From Polyangiaceae bacterium (GTDB lineage: Bacteria; Myxococcota_A; Polyangia; Polyangiales; Polyangiaceae), in contig JADLAB010000153.1 in the NCBI GenBank assembly GCA_020848455.1, positions 1-42,110 on the forward strand: a stretch of DNA of 42,110 bases, written 5' to 3'. The notes under the pieces were generated by a model. That model searched no databases, had not been told where the DNA came from, and worked only from the letters and a program-made list of their open reading frames with translations. Of this stretch, positions 36,633-42,110 are shown in pieces. Every line of letters begins with the position of its first letter. Within the stretch, counting starts at the first letter, position 1. A program made the position numbers and the translations under genes.

Positions 36633-38057
36633 CTAGCGCCCCACCAGGGTGTTCAGCTGCTTCTGCAGCGCGACCCAGTCTGCGGTGAGCGACCGCGTGA
36701 AGCTGAGGACCGCCGTGCCCGTGGTCTGCTGCGCGCTCCCCGGCTCGCCTCGCCCGAGCGCCCCGTCGCGCCACGCGAGCGAGTCGATCTTGCCCGCGCC
36801 CTGCCGCGCGGCGAGCGCCAGCGTGAAGGTCCCGGCCTCGGACACGTAGCGGGCGCCCACCGTCGCGCCGACGAACGTCATGGTCGTCGCGCCGGCGACG
36901 TCGAACGCCGTCGCCGAGGGGAGCGCCGCCGTGTCGGCCCGCGCTCCCATCAGCAGCGACACCGAGTCGACCAGGAACACCTCGAGCCCGAGGGCGACGT
37001 TCGCCGCGAAGCCGCTCTCGGGGACGGCGAGTGTCGGGTCCCACGGCTCTTGCGCACCGCCGGCGCCGAGCTCGCTCGCGCCGCCGAACAGGTCGTAGCC
37101 CAGCATCGGCAGGTAGCCGGTCACGTCGAAGGCCACGGTCATGCGGCGCGCGCGATAGCCGGCACCCAGCCCCAAGCCGAAGGGGTGCGGGTAGCGCATG
37201 GTGCCCTCGACGTCGTGCAGCGTCGTCTGCCTCGAAGCCACGCCGCCTTTCGTCTCGCTCTCGACGAAGGTGTGGGTCGAGGTCGAGTACACCGGCAGGT
37301 TGGGGAAGCGCAGCCTGAGCCCGCCGCTCCAGTGCTCGTCGAAGCGCACGAGCGCGCCGAAGATGCCCGTCAGCCCGACCTGCTCGCCGCTGCTGCGGCG
37401 CGTGCGGTGGAGCTCGTAGCGCCCACCGAGGGCGGCGGGCGCCGCGACCACCTGCAGGCTGTCGAGCCCGATCGACGCGTACTCGACGTAGAGGGTCGCG
37501 CCGAAGAAGGCCGGCCCGGCCCGGACCGCAAAGCTCGGACCGAGGAGCAGCTCCTTGTCCGTGATGTCCGACTCGACGATCACGTCGACGGCGTCGCCGG
37601 CCGAGCGCAGGCCCTGGCCATGGCTCACGTCCGAGATCACCGGCGTGACCAGGCTGAACCCGAGCGTGCCCGCGGCACCAAGAGGAAACGAGTACGCCGC
37701 CGACGTCGAGAGCGCTCCGAACGAGGTCGTGGAGGCGGGCGCCGTCGCTCCGTCCACGCGCACGAGCCCTTCCTCCGCGTTCACCACACCCCCCAGGCCC
37801 TGCACCGAGAGCGCGAGGATGTCGACGTCGAGCTGGGCGAGCCCGGCCGGGTTGTAGAAGGCGGCGGAGGGCTCGTCCGCCAGCGCGATGGCCGCACCGG
37901 CCATGCCGCTCGCGCGGCCACCGAACGCGACGTGCTCGTAGCTGCCGCGCTGCGCCGCGGCTTGCCTCGCGCTCGAGAGCACCGCCAGGACGACGCACGC
38001 GCGGAGGATGCGGGCGCCACCGCCGACCCCCGAACCGCGTTGCTTATCGGCTCCCAT
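36633..38057 (-). CDS. FadL/OMPP1-family outer-membrane transporter
   Basis: A 474-residue protein from ATG 38057. A signal peptide (about 1-35, ending ARQAAAQ) is followed by the FadL signature AFGGRASGMAGAAIALADEPSAAFYNPAGLA. The rest alternates polar and hydrophobic residues as expected for a 14-strand barrel. The family moves long-chain fatty acids and other hydrophobic compounds across the outer membrane. It begins 3 bases after the stop of the patatin gene, so the two are co-transcribed. The C-terminus (LNTLVGR) is not the usual aromatic end. Confidence 0.93.
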   Translation of the reverse strand: MGADKQRGSGVGGGARILRACVVLAVLSSARQAAAQRGSYEHVAFGGRASGMAGAAIALADEPSAAFYNPAGLAQLDVDILALSVQGLGGVVNAEEGLVRVDGATAPASTTSFGALSTSAAYSFPLGAAGTLGFSLVTPVISDVSHGQGLRSAGDAVDVIVESDITDKELLLGPSFAVRAGPAFFGATLYVEYASIGLDSLQVVAAPAALGGRYELHRTRRSSGEQVGLTGIFGALVRFDEHWSGGLRLRFPNLPVYSTSTHTFVESETKGGVASRQTTLHDVEGTMRYPHPFGLGLGAGYRARRMTVAFDVTGYLPMLGYDLFGGASELGAGGAQEPWDPTLAVPESGFAANVALGLEVFLVDSVSLLMGARADTAALPSATAFDVAGATTMTFVGATVGARYVSEAGTFTLALAARQGAGKIDSLAWRDGALGRGEPGSAQQTTGTAVLSFTRSLTADWVALQKQLNTLVGR

Positions 38058-38060
38058 GGC

Positions 38061-40439
38061 TCAGAACGGGCTGTTGAGCTGGATGCCCACCATCGGGCGC
38101 ACGCCGAAGCGATGCGACTGCTCGGCGTGCATGCGCGGCATGAAGACGCCGGCGACGTGCAGCCGCACGATGCCGACGAACGTGCTCGCGACGTAGGCCT
38201 CGGTCAGGAAGCGCGAGCACGGCAGGGTGTCCTCGTCGTCGAAGTCACAGGCTTCGCGGGTGAACGAGTCCGCGGTGGAGAACTGGTAGCCGGCGCGAGC
38301 ACCCAGGCGAAGCTGCGCATGGGCGCCAGCGAGCACCTCGAACTCGAGGCCCGCCTTGGGCCGCAGCCCGAGGTAGTTGTCGTCGGAGTCGAGCAGCGAC
38401 GAGAAGCCGTCGAGCTCGAGGGCCGCCGTGAAGCGCATCCACGAGGCGTCGGGATCGTCGATGCCCACGCTGTAGCCGAGCTCGGCGCCGAGCCCGAGGC
38501 TCATGTGCAGGATGTGCACCGGCGGCACGTAGCCGAGCGCCAGATCGACGCCGACGCGCCCGAGCACGCCGAGCGGCAAGCCGTTCTCGGGCTGGCCCGC
38601 CGCCAGGTGCGACACCATGTCCTGCGCCAGGCGCAGGAGCACCCAGCGCGCGTCCTCGGCGTTGTCTCGATCGAGGCCGAGGTCGTGAAAGTAGAAGTGG
38701 TAGGCCCCGAGCAGGCGCAGGAGGTAGTCGAGGTCGCTCTCTGCCTCCGCACGCAGCCGCTCGCCGTCGGGCAGCGCCGTCACGCCGGGGACCCTCCGCG
38801 TCGCGGCGTCGCTGCCGCAGTCCGGGTGGTCGGCGGCGGCGGCGCGGCAGAGATCGAGCTGCCGGTCGAGCGTCACCTGCGCGAGGATGCGGAAGTCCTC
38901 GAGCGCCTCGCCGCTGCAGCGGTCGGCCGGGTCGCCCTCGCCATCGAAGACGGCGCGGAGACAGCCGAAGGGTCGCCAGCCCTCGACGGCCGCGGCGTCG
39001 CCATCGGCCGTGAAGACGTCCTCGGGAAAGCGCGTCAGCGGCCCGAGGGCGCCTCGTCGCGCCGCGCGCGCGGCGTCGTACATGCCGAGGTAGAAGTCGA
39101 ACTCGCGAAACGACCGCTCGAGCAGGCCGCCGAAGGTGCTCGAGATGTGCGGGAAGCGGCGGCTCGTCAGCACCAGCCGGTCGCGGATCTTCGGCTCGCG
39201 CTCGAAGACGCCGAGCAGCTCCGACGAGAAGGCGCTGTCGACCATGCCGAACATCTCGGCGAGCACGCCGAAGACGCCCGTGACCGGGGGTGCGTCGCTC
39301 GCTGCCGGCAGCGGGAAGGTGCTGACCCGCGGATCGACGTAGTAGAACTTCGACTCGGGCAAGAAGCTCGCGCGCGGCGTGTCGGCGATGGCGAGGGCGC
39401 CGTCCGGGCCACGCGTCACGCCGCGCATGGCCTGGAGCGACAGGCCGAGCGGCTGGTTGTCGAAGACGCCGCCGTCGACGAACTGGGCCGAGACGGCCTC
39501 GCCGGGCGTGCAGCGGGGCGGCTTGCCGGGCTCGCTCAGGCAGTGCGCGACGTCGACCGGCATGAAGCCGACCGGGAAGGCCGACGACGCGAAGACGAGC
39601 GCCTGGAGCGCCTCGAAGGGCCGGGCGTCGTCGCCGTCGAGGGGCAGGATCATCTGCGGGACGGCCTGCACGGGATCGACGTAGTTACGCAGCTGGGGGG
39701 GCTTGCCGGCGCCCCGCCCGGTGATCCTCAGGAGCACCTTCTCCACCGTCCGCGGCAGGCTGGGGAAGCCGGGCATGAGCTCGACGATGCGCGGCCGCAG
39801 ACGGCTGACGGCGATGCCGACGAGCACGTCGCAGCTCTCGGGCAGGCCTGCGCTCCAGCGCCGGGCGAGCTCGGCGAGGGCCGGCTCGAAGCCGTGGCGC
39901 GAGAGCAGCGCGGTCTCGCCCTGGCGGTCGGGCTCGTAGAGCTCGCGCAGGCCGACGGGGATCCACACGCCCCACTGGACGCTCGCGCGAGGCGAGCGCG
40001 CCATGGGCCCGCAGTCTGCGAGCACGGAGATCAGCGTGTTGATCGCGCCGGCCGACGCGCCCGTGTACACGCGCGGCTCGGCGCCGGTGTCCGAGAGGCG
40101 CAGCGCGTGCTCGGTGTAGTAGAGCTGCCCGGCCATGTAGGCGCCCTTGGCGCCGCCGCCGCTGATGGTGATCGACATCGGCGCGCGTCCGGCCGCGGGC
40201 TCGACGACCGCCGGCGGCGGGGGTCCGTCGTCGCCCGCGGGTTGCCCATCGCCCGCGGCTTGCCCGTCGCCCGAGGCCGCCTCCTCGGGCGGAGCCTCGG
40301 CGGTGGACGGCTCGGGCCCGCCCCCACCGGCGAACGCGTGGCGCGGGAGCAGCGAGCACGTCAACGCCAGCGCGGCGAGTCGGCCCCAGGCGCGAACCGC
40401 GCCGCGAGGTGCCGCCTCTTCGAGAGGTCTTCGAGACAT
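38061..40439 (-). CDS. Patatin-like phospholipase with barrel-like C-terminus
   Basis: A 792-residue protein from ATG 40439. A signal peptide (about 12-38, ending HAFAGG) and a Gly/Asp/Pro linker with GDGQ repeats precede the patatin domain (about 88-400). The oxyanion loop is SGGGAKGAY (93-101), the nucleophile Ser129 lies in GASAG, and the catalytic Asp322 lies in VDGGVFDNQ, so the Ser-Asp dyad is complete. A middle helical domain (about 400-620) follows. The last 160 residues have alternating strands and end in NSPF, the terminal Phe of an outer-membrane barrel. This suggests a PlpD-like surface phospholipase, though I see no POTRA domain. Operon with FadL. Confidence 0.9.
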   Translation of the reverse strand: MSRRPLEEAAPRGAVRAWGRLAALALTCSLLPRHAFAGGGGPEPSTAEAPPEEAASGDGQAAGDGQPAGDDGPPPPAVVEPAAGRAPMSITISGGGAKGAYMAGQLYYTEHALRLSDTGAEPRVYTGASAGAINTLISVLADCGPMARSPRASVQWGVWIPVGLRELYEPDRQGETALLSRHGFEPALAELARRWSAGLPESCDVLVGIAVSRLRPRIVELMPGFPSLPRTVEKVLLRITGRGAGKPPQLRNYVDPVQAVPQMILPLDGDDARPFEALQALVFASSAFPVGFMPVDVAHCLSEPGKPPRCTPGEAVSAQFVDGGVFDNQPLGLSLQAMRGVTRGPDGALAIADTPRASFLPESKFYYVDPRVSTFPLPAASDAPPVTGVFGVLAEMFGMVDSAFSSELLGVFEREPKIRDRLVLTSRRFPHISSTFGGLLERSFREFDFYLGMYDAARAARRGALGPLTRFPEDVFTADGDAAAVEGWRPFGCLRAVFDGEGDPADRCSGEALEDFRILAQVTLDRQLDLCRAAAADHPDCGSDAATRRVPGVTALPDGERLRAEAESDLDYLLRLLGAYHFYFHDLGLDRDNAEDARWVLLRLAQDMVSHLAAGQPENGLPLGVLGRVGVDLALGYVPPVHILHMSLGLGAELGYSVGIDDPDASWMRFTAALELDGFSSLLDSDDNYLGLRPKAGLEFEVLAGAHAQLRLGARAGYQFSTADSFTREACDFDDEDTLPCSRFLTEAYVASTFVGIVRLHVAGVFMPRMHAEQSHRFGVRPMVGIQLNSPF

Positions 40440-40492
40440 CGCGCCGGTGACGCTATTACGCGCGGCCCAAGGTCCGCAACCGGATCGGGAGT

Positions 40493-40530
40493 GCAGCGGG
40501 GAGCGCGCTCGGTCAGGTCCGGCGCGCTCC
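40493..40530. terminator. Terminator-like hairpin, copy 2 of a repeated element
   Basis: The left arm (20 bases) and right arm (12 bases) are identical to the element at 36480-36518; only the 6-base loop differs (TCAGGT). It lies 5 bases beyond the stop of the GDPD gene and upstream of the patatin start. Confidence 0.55.
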
Positions 40531-40534
40531 TGCG

Positions 40535-41530
40535 CTACGGCCGCCTCGCGCGCGCGCGCCGCGCCGCGAAGAGGGCGAGCCCGAGCCCGGAGAGCCCTGC
40601 CGCGAGCCACCCGCTCGCGCCGCGGCCGCCGACCGAGCAGCCGCTCGTCTCCTCGGCCGGCGCGGGGCACTCTGCGGCGCAGGCCTCGGCCCGCAGGCTC
40701 GCGACGAGACCGGGCTCGTCCGAGATGATGCCGTCCGCTAGGCCGAGCATCTTGCCGATCGAGGCCGGATCGTCGACCGTCCACGCGTTGAGCGTGAGCC
40801 CGGCCGCGTGTACGTCGGCGGCGAGCGTCGCGTCGACGGCGAGGTAGAACGGGTGCAGGGCGTCGAAACCGCGGCTCGTGGCGACGGCGAGGTCCGCCGG
40901 ATCGACGCCGAGCAGGCCCACCGGCACGGACGCGTCGAGCGCCTTCACCAAAGTGAGCACCTCGGCGTCGAAGGAGCTCACCAGGAAAGGCCGGCTCTTC
41001 GCGTCGGCATGGATGGCCGCGACGACGTCGGCCGCGAGCAAGGAGCGGTCGGACGCGGGGCAGCTCCCGCCGCTCTCGATCTTGATCTCGATGTTGACGC
41101 CGACGTCGACGGCCGCGAGCACCTCGTCGAGCGTCGGGATGGTGACGCCGGTGCCCGCGAGCGGCGTGCCCGCGGCCGCGTCGAGCGCCGCGAGCGCTGC
41201 GAGGTCGAGAGCGCCGGCGCAGCCGGTGCCGTCGGTCGTCCGGTCCACGGTCTCGTCGTGCAGCACGACGAGCGCACCGTCGGCCGAGTGCTGCACGTCG
41301 AGCTCGATCCAGTCCGCCCCCTCGGTCACGCCCTGCTCGAAGGACGGCAAGGTGTTCTCGGGCCACGGATTGGCGGGGCCGTTGGTGCCCGTGCCGCGGT
41401 GTCCCATCACGACGACCGCGGCCTCTCGGCAGGAGCAGTCGGCCCGGGCCTCGCCCGACATGAGCACCGTCGAGCCGAGGGCGAGCCCGAGCGCGGCGAG
41501 CGGGCGGAGCGGGCGGGCGGGGAGCTTCAT
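40535..41530 (-). CDS. Glycerophosphodiester phosphodiesterase with MYXO-CTERM tail
   Basis: A 331-residue protein from ATG 41530 (a start at 41566 would spoil the signal). The signal peptide (about 1-30) ends in GEARA. The GDPD barrel has His44-Arg45 (GHRGTG), Glu58 (PENTLPSF), Glu76 and Asp78 (WIELDVQ) and His91 (VLHDETVDRTTDGTG), the complete catalytic set for hydrolysing glycerophosphodiesters to glycerol-3-phosphate and alcohol. The C-terminus reads SGCSVGG (Cys298), a hydrophobic helix and RRARARRP, the MYXO-CTERM pattern processed by myxosortase, which anchors the mature protein at the cell surface. It precedes the patatin and FadL genes on the same strand. Confidence 0.95.
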   Translation of the reverse strand: MKLPARPLRPLAALGLALGSTVLMSGEARADCSCREAAVVVMGHRGTGTNGPANPWPENTLPSFEQGVTEGADWIELDVQHSADGALVVLHDETVDRTTDGTGCAGALDLAALAALDAAAGTPLAGTGVTIPTLDEVLAAVDVGVNIEIKIESGGSCPASDRSLLAADVVAAIHADAKSRPFLVSSFDAEVLTLVKALDASVPVGLLGVDPADLAVATSRGFDALHPFYLAVDATLAADVHAAGLTLNAWTVDDPASIGKMLGLADGIISDEPGLVASLRAEACAAECPAPAEETSGCSVGGRGASGWLAAGLSGLGLALFAARRARARRP

Positions 41531-41600
41531 GCCCCCGATCAGTACGCCTGCCGGGCCGGTGCGCAAGAGCCGTTGACGGGCACCCGACGCGGCCTCGGCT

Positions 41601-42110
41601 TCATCGCGACCCTCGCGCCGGCCGAGGCGCCGGCGCAGGCGCAGGCGAGACGAGCGCCACCTTGAGCTCGAAGTGCCGGCCCGACGGCAGCGTGAAGTAC
41701 GCGCGGCCCGGCCGGTCGGGCGTCGGGAGCTCGTGGCCGAGCTCGATCTGCTCCTGCGGCTCGCGCTGCTCGAGCGACAGCTCGAGCGCGAGGGTCTCGG
41801 TGCCGGCGATGCTGTCGCCCCAGAACGCGAACTGCCCGGCCTGGAGCAGGATGCGCGCGCTCTCGAGCATGGCGCGCACGAGGGGGCGCGCGTCGGCGGG
41901 ATAGGCGAGGTCGGTGAGCTTGCCGTCCGCGTCGACCGTGATGCGCACCGTGAAGGTGCCGAGCTTGCCGAGCGGTTCCGTCGCCCAGCCGGTGTGGCCG
42001 CTCGTCGCCGCCGGGATGACGCGCGTGAAGGCCTTGGCGACGTTCTGGAAGCCGGCCGGCGCGTCGAGCGCGCCGTGCCGGCCCGAGCCGGCGCCCGGAC
42101 CCGTGCTCCG
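41601..42110 (-). CDS. TonB-C-terminal-like protein (N-terminus beyond right edge)
   Basis: At least 169 residues, open to the right edge. The visible part begins GPGAGSGRHGALDAPAGF and holds a TonB/TolA-like beta region: GTFTVRITVDADGKLTDLAYP, then a helix (PLVRAMLESARILLQAGQF) and a long strand pair. It ends in a Pro/Ala/Arg tail. In myxobacterial genomes such domains are on energy-transducer TonB-like proteins with a single N-terminal membrane helix, which would lie outside this window. No exbB or exbD partner is visible. Confidence 0.65.
   Translation of the reverse strand, partial: RSTGPGAGSGRHGALDAPAGFQNVAKAFTRVIPAATSGHTGWATEPLGKLGTFTVRITVDADGKLTDLAYPADARPLVRAMLESARILLQAGQFAFWGDSIAGTETLALELSLEQREPQEQIELGHELPTPDRPGRAYFTLPSGRHFELKVALVSPAPAPAPRPARGSR

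Noticed and set aside
34015-37998. A 1327-residue minus-strand open frame over the DUF4215 gene and FadL
   Set aside because: It crosses two real genes and an intergenic region with hairpins, and has the composition of a shadow.
37050-40847. A 1265-residue plus-strand open frame over the FadL and patatin genes
   Set aside because: Mirror of two well-supported minus-strand genes; composition is typical of antisense shadow.
41601-41948. A complete small gene starting at GTG 41948
   Set aside because: The same frame is open to the right edge with coherent TonB-like sequence before it, so the gene is a fragment of a longer one.

Overview
The window is very GC-rich (roughly 70-75 % by eye), densely coding DNA. 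Its gene content points to a myxobacterium-like member of the Myxococcota, probably near Polyangiales/Sorangiineae: two membrane Ser/Thr protein kinases (one with a PEGA domain), a stand-alone sigma-like regulator, a DUF4388 (PATAN) protein, Cys-rich DUF4215 repeats, two SUMF1-fold proteins, many lipoproteins and a MYXO-CTERM tail. I see no phage, insertion sequence, CRISPR array, plasmid gene or biosynthetic megasynthase. This is chromosomal backbone rich in envelope and signalling genes.

Layout. 1-3087: zinc-ribbon protein (cut by the left edge) and Lon protease, both on the minus strand. 3244-6708: SUMF1-fold protein, fmt, an HExxH membrane protein overlapping fmt by 4 bases, and a GAF-GGDEF diguanylate cyclase. 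6740-10122: small Cys-rich lipoprotein, tRNA-Arg(TCG), a kinase with an N-terminal zinc-finger anti-sigma-like motif, and a divergent sigma-like protein. 10126-14223: MsrB-MsrA lipoprotein and a 959-residue unknown membrane protein. 14377-17638: small lipoprotein, a THEP1-like NTPase paired with a SUMF1 lipoprotein, and a DUF4388 protein. 17661-22503: PEGA kinase divergent from a TonB-dependent receptor that carries TPR and PEGA-like repeats at its N-terminus. 22664-28008: Gln/Pro-repeat membrane protein, a large lipoprotein with a Cys/His pair, and an acyl-CoA-dehydrogenase-like protein. 28053-32106: DsbA-like lipoprotein, M23 lipoprotein and VanW-family protein. 32361-36465: M19 dipeptidase homologue with an altered metal ligand, ExbD-like lipoprotein, and a large DUF4215/lamin-tail lipoprotein. 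36633-42110: FadL porin, patatin phospholipase with a barrel-like C-terminus, glycerophosphodiester phosphodiesterase with MYXO-CTERM tail, and a TonB-C-like protein cut by the right edge.

The genes that most plausibly work together are: (i) GDPD, patatin and FadL, which together would deacylate phospholipid, import the fatty acids and hydrolyse the left-over glycerophosphodiesters at the cell surface, suiting a predator or scavenger; (ii) the sigma-like protein and the kinase carrying an anti-sigma-like zinc motif; (iii) the PEGA kinase and the divergent PEGA/TonB receptor. Several convergent or terminal gene ends carry strong hairpins, two of which share both arms and look like a dispersed terminator element.

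All calls come from reading translated sequence and motifs. No database search was run. Start sites in this GC-rich DNA are often uncertain and are flagged.
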